A DNA stretch of 64,000 nt from Eriocheir sinensis (GCF_024679095.1 NC_066522.1:8643614-8707613), one strand, 5' to 3'. Shown: positions 1 to 12,085, counted from the first letter of the stretch. Notes: a model not told the origin generated them from the sequence alone. Numbers and translations are program-made.

Positions 1-253
1 GTCGCTACATTTTGACACGAGCTTTTAGTTTCGGTCAAATTTAGTCAAGAGCAATTCTAAGTTGTTTATCAAACTATGATACATTTAAAAATATACTGCA
101 CTTATTAAGGGAGATTGTTATGCCTTTTAACTTAAAAAATAAATCCCTGACAGCCGAGATCTTGTTCTTTATCAAAAAAATTATACGTAATAATAGGCTA
201 TAAACGTTCACATGATGGCGTCGTCGACCGCGGGCTTTTCCGCGCTCGCACTC

Positions 254-288
<35 letters not shown>

Positions 289-804
289 ATTTATACTTAG
301 ATATTACGTAATCTTCACGGAGAAATGATTTTAGATTTTTGATGATCTGAATTGTCTTTGAGGCTTTATAGTGACGGGAATTAAGGCTGCGAGTTAAACA
401 GACCCTCAAGCCTATTTGCTGTTTGATGGTAAGGAGCATTAGTCACTGCCTGCCTCTGTGAAGGACAGCATTGCACGCGGTAGTTTCAAAGTTTAATAAG
501 AAAAAGTGTTTCAGACTGTTCGTGATGTTTTACCTCGTCGTCATCATCATCATCATGTAAAAGACATTCATTATCGCATTTCTAAATTGAATTCATGTAA
601 TCTGGTATATTTCTAACTACATTATATTATAATATGATATAATATTATACAGTATTATAATTTCACGGTCACACACACACTGTACACACTGATACGCGTC
701 ACTAACATCACCAGTGAATGCGCCACCGTGGTATAGTTGCCAGATACCGCCACCAGGCTAAACATTCTGAAAACCGTGACACTACTCTCTATCGTCGACT
801 GTAC
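1..804 (+). repeat. Direct repeat copy 1 (about 0.8 kb)
   Basis: This segment recurs almost unchanged at 7643-8435. Differences are a missing block of about 11 bp near position 70, a few substitutions, one extra A in an A-run and small changes in the internal (CA)n at 254-286. Both copies end at the same motif (ATCGTCGACTGTAC) and diverge immediately after it. Copy 1 starts exactly at the window edge, so its true left end is unknown. It contains no convincing coding sequence; the 121-codon minus-strand frame inside runs through the (CA)n tract. Near identity implies a recent duplication. Confidence 0.93.
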
Positions 805-2218
805 GTCGGTTTTTGGAGTTTTACAGTTGACAATTTGAGTAAATATGTACGATGATTGATTTTCAATTTACATTTACAGCTAATAGCACGAATGTCATTT
901 GACCCCGATTTCTCACAACCAACCAACCAACCGTTGTCCTTCCTTCCCGATCCGCCAAATCTTGTTGGTGGTTGTTCATTTTGCCCAACCGCCGACAAAA
1001 ACGAGCAACATGTTGGGAGAAATATGACCAGTGTGACGCCGCCTTAATAAGTCTCTCTCTCTCTCTCTCTCTCATATTCTTTGAGCTGTGCATTGATGCA
1101 GCGAAAATCCAAAAAAAAAACGTTGGCCTTCATTAAAAGGATTTTTTCATTCAAAAACACATATATATATCACTACCATTATCCAATAGTTTAGACAGAC
1201 CTCACCATATGCGGTATAGTGTTGGTCTCACAGCTATGCGAAAGACATAGAATATAGTAGACGTTTCACATAGGTTAACAGAGATGATCTCTACATTGCG
1301 CATCAAACCTTATACGCTTTTATTTCTATGCATGCTATCGCTAGAGAAACGTCACTCCAGTGGGATACTGATCGAATGTTTCAAAATACTTAATAACTTG
1401 TGGACAAATCCAAATTGTTTATGATCTGCGATACCTCTCGAGCCAGACATACTGGCACAAGATTTAAATGTAAACAAACTCAAACTGCATCATTTTGTTT
1501 CTTCACCAACGTCGTAATACGGAAATGGAACAAAATTCACCTTCATTGATTCAGTGCAACACGACTGATTCGTTTTCAAACTCAATCGCCACTTCCTCCA
1601 TCTTAATATTCGCTAAGGCAGAAATCCAGAGTCTTGGTGTCCATTTATAAGTTTCATTTAGGTTTAAGGACTGACTACGTTACGTAGTCTGGACCATAGG
1701 TCTGAGTGGTCTGAACATCTATATAAGGCGCCCGTGTCACCATTACCCGCCACGCACAATGTAGTGACCCTCCTGATGCGGGAAGCGACTCCAGATCTTC
1801 AATCAACCCTAACTTCAGCGAGCAGCTACAAAGTATGCCCCGTTATAGATAGATAGATAGATAGATAGATACAGATGATTTTCAATTTCCCCTTCCAACC
1901 ATGTCACGAAGCTTCCAAACAAAGAGCAAATCGCAGCAAATGGAAGAACACAAATTATGAAACGGACTTTGAAACACTCCAGGTAACAAAGTAGTTTGGG
2001 ACGAACAGAACCTCTACCAGTGTACTTATGCGGAAGAGCAATTATGTCGTTTGTTCCTATACGTTGTCTTTATCACTCTTCATAGGTAGGACTGGAGGAG
2101 AGGGAAAAATAATATAGTAAGATTGATGAGTAAGATAATGGTGAAGGATGAATAAAAACACAGCAATGAGAAGGAAAGAGGCAAAGAAATGGAAGTAGAT
2201 GAACGAAAGGAAGGAGAA

Positions 2219-2223
<5 letters not shown>
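805..2223. other. Non-coding stretch upstream of the secreted-repeat gene
   Basis: No gene is seen. It holds one arm of an inverted repeat (993-1046), a short (CT)n at 1053-1073 and a short (GATA)n near 1848-1872. Only short, unconvincing open frames occur on either strand. Confidence 0.6.
993..1046 (+). repeat. Inverted-repeat arm, partner at 7022-7075
   Basis: Read forward, this arm matches the reverse complement of 7022-7075. Shared blocks are GCAACATGTTGG and GTGTGACGCCGCCTT with similar spacing. The arms face each other across the secreted-repeat gene. They may be the ends of two copies of one small transposon rather than the ends of a single element. Confidence 0.6.
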
Positions 2224-2315
<92 letters not shown>

Positions 2316-2400
2316 TGATGAAGCGGGAAGGGGAAGAGGAAGTCAAGAAGTGACGTTAACCATCCTTGTAACGGACGGACCCTGAGCTTCACATACTCCT

Positions 2401-2488
<88 letters not shown>

Positions 2489-2490
2489 CA

Positions 2491-2564
<74 letters not shown>

Positions 2565-2576
2565 AGGCAACAACGT

Positions 2577-2662
<86 letters not shown>

Positions 2663-2690
2663 AGACTTGACATCAGAATTCCTTGCCATC

Positions 2691-2743
<53 letters not shown>
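2224..2743. repeat. Microsatellite cluster (GA)n, (CA)n x3, (GT)n
   Basis: (GA)n runs at 2224-2310. Three (CA)n arrays follow at about 2402-2487, 2496-2562 and 2580-2662, separated by short interruptions, then (GT)n at 2694-2742. The (CA)n and (GT)n blocks face each other and could fold into a long hairpin. The array ends less than 200 bp before the start codon of the downstream gene. Confidence 0.97.
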
Positions 2744-2744
<1 letters not shown>

Positions 2745-2809
2745 TTTCTTTAAAATAGACTCACACTGTTCTACAAAAACACAAACAACGCGGGAGGAAG
2801 ACCACAGAG

Positions 2810-2816
2810 TATATTT
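2810..2816 (+). promoter_or_regulatory. Possible TATA-like element
   Basis: A TATATTT heptamer lies about 115 bp upstream of the ATG at 2931 in otherwise unique sequence. The spacing would suit a short 5' UTR, but no clear initiator is seen, so this is a weak positional call. Confidence 0.25.
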
Positions 2817-2930
2817 CTCCCACCCGCTCGGCGTCCCGGAGGCCATTCTGTTTTCAATCCCTGAGCTGACGAAAGCGGTTTTTACAAAACCGTAATTCTT
2901 TTTAATTTCATAACCTCACAGTCAACAATT

Positions 2931-5900
2931 ATGTCGCTTTTCGCAGTGTGCACGCTCTTCTTGTTGCTGGGGAATCTGAGCGGCAGCAGCCTGCCGCTGG
3001 CCGGCGGAGCGAACTCCGCAGGGCTCCCGAACGACAAGGCGGCCTCCGGAACCCTGGAGAAGGCCGTTATGAACCCTCGCCAGAAAGTTGACGAGGGGGG
3101 ACTCAACGATTTACCCAAATTGTCTGATTTAAAGAGCATGGACAGTGGCACTAATGACACCATCAAGACCGTGGAGAGGAAAGTCTATAATAATACAGAT
3201 GAAACGGGGCATGTAACCGGAAACAAGACAGTCGTTGAAAAGACTACAGAAACTGACGTAATGCCCAACGGAAATGTATCAAAGACTACGGAAACACAGG
3301 TTGTTATTGATGAGGAAGGTAAAGAAAGCGGCGAAAAATCTGTCACAGAGAGGGAAACTCTGACGGAAACCACTCCAAACAGCGGGTCCCTAACACAAAA
3401 AGTGGACGTGAAAAAGGTCACGGAGGAAGAGGGTAATGAAATTAACGAAAAAGTTGTTATAAAGAAGGAAGCAACAGTACAGCCTCTTACCAATGCCACT
3501 GAAGAAAAGCCGAAGGACGATAAAGCCGCAACTCATAAAGTAGAACGAACAGAGGTAACAAAGGAGATTCTGCCAGGCAATAAAACGAATGAAACTTTAG
3601 TAACAGAGAAAGAAGAAAGACTACCTTCACAGAACAGCATTACGATGACATTTGTGGAGGGGGGGAACGCTACAGAAAAGAGCGATGGACCTCATAAAGA
3701 AGTACGAACAGAGATAACAAAGGAGATTCTGCCCGGCAATAAAACGAATGAAACTTTAGTAACAGAGAAAGAAGAAAGACTACCTTCACAGAAAAGCATT
3801 ACTATGACATTTGTGGAGGGGAGGAACGCAACAGAAAAGAGCGATGGACCTCATAAAGTAGAACGAACAGAGATAACAAAGGAGATTCTGCCCGGCAATA
3901 AAACGAATGAAACTTTAGTAACAGAGAAAGAAGAAAGACTACCTTCACAGGAAACCATTAAGGAGACTTCTGTGGAGACTAAGAATGTTACAGAAAATGT
4001 CGATGGACCTCTGATAACAGAACGAACAGAGATAACAAAGGAGATTCTGCCCGGCAATAAAACGAATGAAACTTTAGTAACAGAGAAAGAAGAAAATCTA
4101 CCTTCACAGAAAAGCATTACGATGACATTTGTGGAGGGGAGGAACGCTACAGAAAAGAGCGATGGACCTCATAAAGTAGAACGAACAGAGATAACAAAGG
4201 AGATTCTGCCCGGCAATAAAACGAATGAAGTTGTAATAACAGAAAAAGAAGAAAAACTACCTTCACAGGAAACCATTAAGGAGACTTCTCTCGAGACTAA
4301 GAATGTTACAGAAAATGTCGATGGACCTCTGATAACAGAACGAACAGAGATAACAAAGGAGATTCTGCCAGGCAATAAAACGAATGAAGTTGAAGTAACA
4401 GAAAAAGAAAAACTACCTTCACAGGAAACCATTAAGGAGACTTCTGTGGAGACTAAGAATGTTACAGAAAATGTCGATGGACCTCTGATAACAGAACGAA
4501 CAGAGATAACAAAGGAGATTCTGCCTGGCAATAAAACGAATGAAGTTGAAGTAACAGAAAAAGAAGAAAAACTACCTTCACAGGAAACCATTAAGGAGAC
4601 TTCTGTGGAGACTAAGAATGTTACAGAAAATGGCGATGGACCTCTGATAACAGAACGAACAGAGATAACAAAGGAGATTCTGCCCGGCAATAAAACGAAT
4701 GAAACTTTAGTAACAGAGAAAGAAGAAAAACTACCTTCACAGGAAACCATTAAGGATACTTCTCTCGAGACTAAGAATGTTACAGAAAATGGCGATGGAC
4801 CTCTGATAACAGAACGAACAGAGATAACAAAGGAGATTCTGCCTGGCAATAAAACGAATGAAGTTGAAGTAACAGAAAAAGAAGAAAAACTACCTTCACA
4901 GGAAACCATTAAGGAATCTTCTCTCGAGACTAAGAATGTTACAGAAAATGGCGATAGACCTCTGATAACAGAACGAACAGAGATAACAAAGGAGATTCTG
5001 CCCGGCAATAAAACGAATGAAGTTGTAGTAACAAAGAAAGAAGAAAAACTACCTTCACAGGAAACCATTAAGGATACTTCTCTCGAGACTAAGAATGTTA
5101 CAGAAAATGGCGATGGACCTCTGATAACAGAACGAACAGAGATAACAAAGGAGATTCTGCCCGGCAATAAAACGAATGAAGTTGAAGTAACAGAAAAAGA
5201 AGAAAAACTACCTTCACAGGAAACCATTAAGGAGACTTCTCTCGAGACTAAGAATGTTACAGAAAATGTCGATGGACCTCTGATAACAGAACGAACAGAG
5301 ATAACAAAGGAGATTCTGCCCGGCAATAAAACGAATGAAGTTGTAGTAACAGAAAAAGAAGAAAAACTACCTTCACAGGAAACCATTAAGGAGACTTCTG
5401 TGGAGACTAAGAATGTTACAGAAAATGGCGATGGACCTCTGATAACAGAACGAACAGAGATAACAAAGGAGATTCTGCCCGGCAATAAAACGAATGAAGT
5501 TGTAGTAACAGAGAAAGAAGAAAAACTTCCTTCACGGGAAACCATTAAGGAGACTTCTGTGGAGACTAAGAATGTTACAGAAAATGGTGATGGACCTCTG
5601 ATAACAGAACGAACAGAGATAACAAAGGAGATTCTGCCCGGCAATAAAACGAATGAAGTTGTAGTAACAAAGAAAGAAGAAAAACTACCTTCACAGGAAA
5701 CCATTAAGGATACTTCTCTCGAGACTAAGAATGTTACAGAAAATGGCGATGGACCTCTGATAACAGAACGAACAGAGATAACAAAGGAGATTCTGCCCGG
5801 CAATAAAACGAATGAAGTTGTAGTAACAAAGAAAGAAGAAAAACTACCTTCACAGGAAACCATTAAGGAGGCTTCTGTGGAGACTAAGAATGTTACAGAA

Positions 5901-6167
5901 AATGGCGATGGACCTCTGAGAGTAGAACGAACAGAGATAACAAAGGAGATTCTGCCAGCCAATGAAACGAATGAAATCACAGTAACAGAGAAAGAAGAAA
6001 AACTACCTTCACGGGAAGCTGCTGTGACGCCACCGAAGGTTGTTAAAAAGCTTAGGAGAAGGAAAGCTTGTAGGTGTGACTCGTTCAGGACCCTTTCGGT
6101 GGTAACAGAAGAATTAGTTGCAAGAATCGCTGCTGTTGTATTGAAGGAAATGACAACAGAGTGGTGA
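2931..6167 (+). CDS. Predicted secreted protein with sixteen 53-residue repeats (unknown function)
   Basis: Single uninterrupted frame of 1078 codons. The N-terminus (about residues 1-25) reads as a signal peptide: MSLF start, a Leu-rich core (LFLLLG), then small residues. Residues about 27-200 are a non-repetitive Thr/Glu/Lys/Val-rich region with NDT, NNT, NKT and NVS sequons. Sixteen tandem units of 53 residues follow, each opening with ERTEITKEILPGNKTNE and carrying two sequons (NKT plus NVT or NAT). The C-terminal tail has a basic patch (KKLRRRKACRC) and two cysteines, with no transmembrane segment. A glycosylated, elongated extracellular or matrix protein is inferred; the family is not recognised and no function is assigned. 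The start was chosen because it precedes the signal peptide; no upstream in-frame ATG gives a better one. A poly(A) signal follows at 6219. Lack of introns could mean a retrocopy or simply a one-exon coding region. Confidence 0.82.
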   Translation: MSLFAVCTLFLLLGNLSGSSLPLAGGANSAGLPNDKAASGTLEKAVMNPRQKVDEGGLNDLPKLSDLKSMDSGTNDTIKTVERKVYNNTDETGHVTGNKTVVEKTTETDVMPNGNVSKTTETQVVIDEEGKESGEKSVTERETLTETTPNSGSLTQKVDVKKVTEEEGNEINEKVVIKKEATVQPLTNATEEKPKDDKAATHKVERTEVTKEILPGNKTNETLVTEKEERLPSQNSITMTFVEGGNATEKSDGPHKEVRTEITKEILPGNKTNETLVTEKEERLPSQKSITMTFVEGRNATEKSDGPHKVERTEITKEILPGNKTNETLVTEKEERLPSQETIKETSVETKNVTENVDGPLITERTEITKEILPGNKTNETLVTEKEENLPSQKSITMTFVEGRNATEKSDGPHKVERTEITKEILPGNKTNEVVITEKEEKLPSQETIKETSLETKNVTENVDGPLITERTEITKEILPGNKTNEVEVTEKEKLPSQETIKETSVETKNVTENVDGPLITERTEITKEILPGNKTNEVEVTEKEEKLPSQETIKETSVETKNVTENGDGPLITERTEITKEILPGNKTNETLVTEKEEKLPSQETIKDTSLETKNVTENGDGPLITERTEITKEILPGNKTNEVEVTEKEEKLPSQETIKESSLETKNVTENGDRPLITERTEITKEILPGNKTNEVVVTKKEEKLPSQETIKDTSLETKNVTENGDGPLITERTEITKEILPGNKTNEVEVTEKEEKLPSQETIKETSLETKNVTENVDGPLITERTEITKEILPGNKTNEVVVTEKEEKLPSQETIKETSVETKNVTENGDGPLITERTEITKEILPGNKTNEVVVTEKEEKLPSRETIKETSVETKNVTENGDGPLITERTEITKEILPGNKTNEVVVTKKEEKLPSQETIKDTSLETKNVTENGDGPLITERTEITKEILPGNKTNEVVVTKKEEKLPSQETIKEASVETKNVTENGDGPLRVERTEITKEILPANETNEITVTEKEEKLPSREAAVTPPKVVKKLRRRKACRCDSFRTLSVVTEELVARIAAVVLKEMTTEW
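3540..6025 (+). repeat. Tandem 159-bp coding repeat, 16 units
   Basis: The GTAGAACGAACAGAG-type unit start recurs every 159 bp from 3540 to 5922; the offset of 2382 bp is 15 periods minus 3 bp, because one unit near 4400 lost a codon. Two unit classes exist. Units 1, 2 and 4 carry SITMTFVEG; units 3 and 5-15 carry ETIKETSVETKNVTEN or close variants. Unit 16 is divergent and truncated. All length changes preserve the frame. Confidence 0.97.
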
Positions 6168-6218
6168 TAATGTGTTGCTGTTTCTCTTATCAATTTCTTT
6201 GAAAAAAATCAAAATCAA

Positions 6219-6224
6219 AATAAA
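6219..6224 (+). promoter_or_regulatory. Polyadenylation signal AATAAA
   Basis: A canonical AATAAA lies 52 bp after the stop codon of the secreted-repeat gene, in an A/T-rich 3' flank. Its position supports this being a real transcription unit with a short 3' UTR. Confidence 0.65.
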
Positions 6225-6229
6225 TATTG

Positions 6230-7642
6230 AAGTTGGGAGACCGTGAACCATTCAAATATGTCACTTATGAACACGGTGATTGCGGCCCCGGTTTAGATTC
6301 GAGAGAGTTATGTTTCTTTTAAAACTGTACAAACACAATGCCGGTTTGTCTCCGGCCCTGAGTATTACAGCATTTAGTGGCATCCTTAGTTAACAGTTTA
6401 CCACAGTTTACCTTCCGCAGGTTTCCCCAGTGAGCACTGAGGCCACGCGCAGCTATTGCGGAGACCCCAACTTTACCTCTTACCTATGTAGTTACCGCAG
6501 CACCCAGATTCAAGGAGCCGTTATTTAAGGCAACATGTATAAAATTTCAGCCATGCACGTATTATTCACGCCTTGTTAGTGCCACATCAAGTGTCAAAGT
6601 TAGCACAATGATGAGAGAACAAAAAAGGAAGGTAAACTGAGGCAACCCGGATGTCACACTGGCCCTGTGTCCCACGGTAATGGGCTCTCTCCCACCACAA
6701 ACTCAAGGGTCGTTACTCTCAGACGCTTCTACCTCTCAGATCAACTTTTTCCAAAGACAAAAAAGGAGAATAACCGGGTTTTAAAGAGTGTTTGTTTGGG
6801 TTCATGGTACGGAAGGGTCAAACTACCAGAGGGAACTACCCCTGGAAATGCCCAAAACTCCAACGAAAGCCTTGTCAAATCCATTTACACTTCGCTTGGC
6901 TTTTCTGATAACAACGTGGCGCCTGTGATGGAGTGGCCAACCTCTCCTGTTCTATGGCTCCGCAGCACGCGGCCAAACTTTCCCTATCCTTGGCACTGGG
7001 TGAGATCCTGGCTCCTGCTAAAGGCGGCGTCACACAGGACAAGTTTCTACCAACATGTTGCTTGTTTTCGTTGGTGATATCACCAAACAACAATGTTGTG
7101 CATCACACAGCATTGACCCTGAACTGTTGTTGACGCCGCGCTCCAACAACAACAAACACCGCGCCAGCATCTCTTCAGCCAGTTTACCATAAATCGGAAG
7201 GATATTGAGCTAGGTTTTAGAAGACTGTGCTGCTGCATTGTACATAATGAAGCATGAGCTACGACTGCAGAAGCGTCAGAAGAGGCAGTGTTCTCCATCT
7301 CAACAGTCTGTTTACCTCGCGCCAGGCACAGACTCCGCCCAGCATGCCATCACAGTCACTTGAGTGTTATAAATGACTTTACACAGTGGAAAAATAAATC
7401 ACAAACACATACTTGCACATGTACAGTCGGCTATAGAGAGTAGTGTCACACTGTCCAGTAAGTTTCGTTCAGAAAGCGACATCTGGCAACCCCTCCACGC
7501 GACATGAAAATTATTATATCCTATCGAAATCGTACTGTTGTGGTGATCGGTGGTCACAGGTGCACTCTCCATAATTTTAAGATAGATATTTATCAAAAGT
7601 GCCCGTCGCTAACGCTTAATAAATATTTTTTCTTTAGGCTCT
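6230..7642. other. Unique sequence between the secreted-repeat gene and direct repeat 2
   Basis: No gene is supported; the 136-codon frame at 6667-7077 has no recognisable features. It holds the inverted-repeat arm 7022-7075. A second segment near 7410-7490 is, on the minus strand, related to the end of the direct repeat (shared GTTGCCAGAT and GTGACACTACTCTCTAT). Confidence 0.55.
7022..7075 (-). repeat. Inverted-repeat arm, partner at 993-1046
   Basis: Reverse complement of 993-1046 with several mismatches. It begins AAGGCGGCGTCACAC, which looks like a transposon terminus. No target-site duplication could be defined. Confidence 0.6.
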
Positions 7643-7886
7643 GTCGCTACATTTTGACACGAGCTTTTAGTTTCGGTCAAATTTAGTCAAGAGCAATTCT
7701 AAGTTCTATGATACATTTAAAAATATACTGCACTTATTAAGGGAGATTGTTATGCCTTTTAACTTAAAAAATAAATCCCTGACAGCCGAGATCTTGTTCT
7801 TTATCAAAAAAAATTATACGTAATAATAGGCTATAAACGTTCACATGATGGCGTCGTCGACCGCGGGCTTTTCCTCGCTCGCACTC

Positions 7887-7921
<35 letters not shown>

Positions 7922-8435
7922 ATTTATACTTAGATATTACGTAATCTTCACGGAGAAATGATTTTAGATTTTTGATGATCTGAATTGTCTTTGAGGCTTT
8001 ATAGTGACGGGAATTAAGGCTGCGAGTTAAACAGACCCTCAAGCCTATTTGCTGTTTGATGGTAAGGAGCATTAGTCACTGCCTGCCTCTGTGAAGGACA
8101 GCATTGCACGCGGTAGTTTCAAAGTTTAATAAGAAAAAGTGTTTCAGACTGTTCGTGATGTTTTACCTCGTCGTCATCATCATCATCATGTAAAAGACAT
8201 TCATTATCGCATTTCTAAATTGAATTCATGTAATCTGGTATATTTCTAACTACATTATATTATAATATGATATAATATTATACAACATTATAATTTCACG
8301 GTCACACACACACTGTACACACTGATACGCGTCACTAACATCACCAGTGAATGCGCCACCGTGGTATAGTTGCCAGATACCGCCACCAGGCTAAACATTC
8401 TGAAAACCGTGACACTACTCTATCGTCGACTGTAC
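7643..8435 (+). repeat. Direct repeat copy 2 (about 0.8 kb)
   Basis: Near-identical to 1-804, same orientation. The ends do not look like LTR ends: no TG...CA boundary, no primer-binding site after copy 1, no purine tract before copy 2. No reverse transcriptase lies between the copies. A segmental or cassette duplication fits better. Confidence 0.93.
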
Positions 8436-9421
<986 letters not shown>

Positions 9422-9821
9422 CAGCATCACGCCGCAGCTCAAGACTCTGCAGGATATGCGGTGGGTTGGATGGATCGAGGAAGAAGGAGAAGGGCGGGCC
9501 ATGTCCCAGCGACCACACGTCCCTGTCGGTGGCGCGCAGGAGACCCAGGAATGTGGCCGGCGCTCCTTCGGGGACATGGAAGACGGTGGGCGGAAGCAGG
9601 TTCGGGGCGCAGTCGTTCACATCCAGCACATTGAGTGTCAGGGTGGCGGTAGAGGTGAGTGGGGGCGTTCCTCTGTCCACGGCGAGGATGCGGGCTAGTG
9701 TCCTCGCCCCTCCTGGTGCCTCGCGATCCAGGTGGCGTAGCAGTCTCACCCCGCCCCCCTCGTCCACCCCCAGCGCACCCCAGCCTCCCTCCACACGGTA
9801 GTCGACGACCCCGTTCCCGCC
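9422..9821 (-). CDS. CadN: Neural-cadherin-like exon f: end of one cadherin repeat and start of the next
   Basis: 400-nt exon, the most 3' one visible. The acceptor is a TTTTTACAG end just right of 9821 and the donor is CTG|GTGAGTG at 9422/9421. It enters in phase 0 from exon e and leaves in phase 1. It encodes the second half of a cadherin repeat (LDRE and DRGTPPLT segments, ending LDVNDCAP) and the first part of the next (VPEGAPATFLG, ATDRDVWSLGHGPPFSF). DxNDxAP and LDRE are calcium-binding motifs of the family. The following exon, needed to complete this repeat, is not in the window. CadN assignment rests on the joined exon set (see exon b). Confidence 0.9.
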
Positions 9822-10179
9822 CTGTAAAAAGGTTATAGAGGGATGATTGTCATGCATCGACGTTCTGCCAGATATGAAAGTTACATTTGATATGGAAAAC
9901 TGTGATGTGGGAGGCATGAGCTTTAGCCGTATATATATTTGTGTCATGTTCGATATTTATGAGCTTGATTACACTTTATTAGATACGTTATGGAATATTT
10001 ATTGAGGCATGGCACAGAGTTGGTCACGCCAATCACATAACACACAATGCACGCCCAAACCCATATTAATTAATAAACACCAACCACATGACACACGACA
10101 CAGCGGCCACGAGATACATATGTAGGTAGGTTCGTTTTCACCACATATCGCAAAACTGGCCGTACACATGCCAAAGACC

Positions 10180-10930
<751 letters not shown>

Positions 10931-11414
10931 GTGTGAGTTACTGAAATGTCTGGGTGAGTGTTCGGTGACTGGGCCCGCGCCGCCAGCCCAGCAGAATAGT
11001 AGAGATGAAGAGGATTTTCAGGGTTATTCAAGAGTATTCGCGGGAACCCGATGAAGTGTGAAATATAAAAGGGTTGGGAATGAAAGTTCTACTCATATTT
11101 TAGTTTGTATGTGTTTTCTTTCTTTTTTCTTTGATTGGTAGGTTTTCGACGTAACTACAAAAAGTTGAAAAAGGCGATGTTACTCGATTTTTCTTTTATC
11201 GAGGACAGTTTCGCTTTTTCCTCGCAAAGTTTGGTGTTACCTGATGGGCTGAAAATACGAGGTTTGAATGTTATCTTTGTATTTGAAATAATTGCCAGGT
11301 AATGTGAATCAAAACTGTTACTTTAGGAATGTTATATAGATGGATAAAAACAATTAATTACAATCGTTATAATATTTAGTGTGAGGTTTCATATATCATA
11401 TTTCCGGACACGTT

Positions 11415-11415
<1 letters not shown>

Positions 11416-11464
<49 letters not shown>

Positions 11465-11470
11465 ACACAC
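11416..11470. repeat. (CA)n microsatellite
   Basis: Nearly pure (CA)n with one CTC interruption, abutting the 5' end of the SINE at 11472. Confidence 0.95.
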
Positions 11471-11471
11471 T

Positions 11472-11722
11472 CCCGTTGCGCAACTGGTTAGAGCACAGCG
11501 CTGCCAGGCTTCACGGTCTGACAGGCGGCGGTTCGAGCCTGCTCAGGCCGGATACTTTCCTTTAACTAGGAGTGGTTACTATCCCCCCTTGAGCAAGGGG
11601 GATGGGGTGTGTGGTGTGAGACGTCCTGGCAATACCCAAAGATCGACGATAAAGAGTACTTGCTCATGTCGGGAGGGTACCTGCTGGCGATTACGAGTCC
11701 AACACATGATCAGGCCGTGGTG

Positions 11723-11726
<4 letters not shown>
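11472..11726 (+). mobile_element. tRNA-derived SINE (family 2, copy 1)
   Basis: The head resembles a tRNA: an A-box-like CAACTGGTTAGAGCA, then a B-box-like GGCGGTTCGAGCCTGC about 45 bp later, as in RNA polymerase III promoters. A unique tail of about 160 bp ends in (CA)n. The tRNA fold is degenerate and no CCA-type 3' end follows, so a SINE is preferred to a tRNA gene. The segment reading TTCCTTT...GGTTACT...CCCCCTTG is shared with the element at 11797. Confidence 0.7.
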
Positions 11727-11771
<45 letters not shown>

Positions 11772-11790
11772 ACACAAACACACACACAAA
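11726..11790. repeat. (CA)n microsatellite between two SINEs
   Basis: Imperfect (CA)n that forms the 3' tail of the first SINE and leads directly into the second. Confidence 0.93.
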
Positions 11791-11796
11791 TCAGAT

Positions 11797-11906
11797 CCCG
11801 TGGTGCAATGGTTAAGAGATCAGTTTGCCATCCCGGCTGGCTTTGGTTCGTGCCTTGCTCAGACCTAAAGCATATTCCTTTGACAAAGAGCGGTTACTGT
11901 GCCCCC
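11797..11906 (+). mobile_element. tRNA-derived SINE (family 2, copy 2, truncated)
   Basis: Starts CCCGTGGTGCAATGGTTAAG, an A-box-like head, with a B-box-like GGTTCGTGCC downstream. It shares the post-head segment with the 11472 copy and ends at CCCCCTTG, where a (GT)n array begins. Confidence 0.62.
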
Positions 11907-11948
<42 letters not shown>

Positions 11949-12085
11949 TGTAGGGTACGTTACTGCTTTTCATTTAGATCCGCTAACGAGCTCCAAAACA
12001 TGTCCGGGATTATTCTTTTTGACGATCAGGTGTCCAGCACGTGAGGAGACCGTGAGTGAATTTCCCCCACCACACACACACACAC

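Noticed and set aside
2343..2689. Cys-Val repeat proteins, and similar frames at 16650, 48510, 54468 and 54687
   Set aside because: Translations of (CA)n/(GT)n arrays; the Ser-Leu and Glu-Arg frames elsewhere are (CT)n/(GA)n.
3540..6025. CRISPR-like regular array
   Set aside because: Units are contiguous 159-bp coding repeats without unique spacers, in a eukaryotic gene.
4169..6193. 674-codon open frame on the minus strand opposite the secreted-repeat gene
   Set aside because: It is the mirror of the 159-bp coding repeat: because the period is a multiple of three and the unit lacks minus-strand stops, the antisense frame stays open. It has no signal peptide, and the sense frame has a signal peptide and poly(A) signal.
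1..8435. LTR retrotransposon bounded by the 0.8-kb direct repeats
   Set aside because: No gag, protease, RT or integrase between the repeats, no TG...CA termini, no primer-binding site and no polypurine tract.
11472..11906. tRNA genes
   Set aside because: A- and B-box-like words are present but acceptor stems do not pair and unique tails follow; SINE heads fit better. The same applies at 57697, 36833 and 42900.
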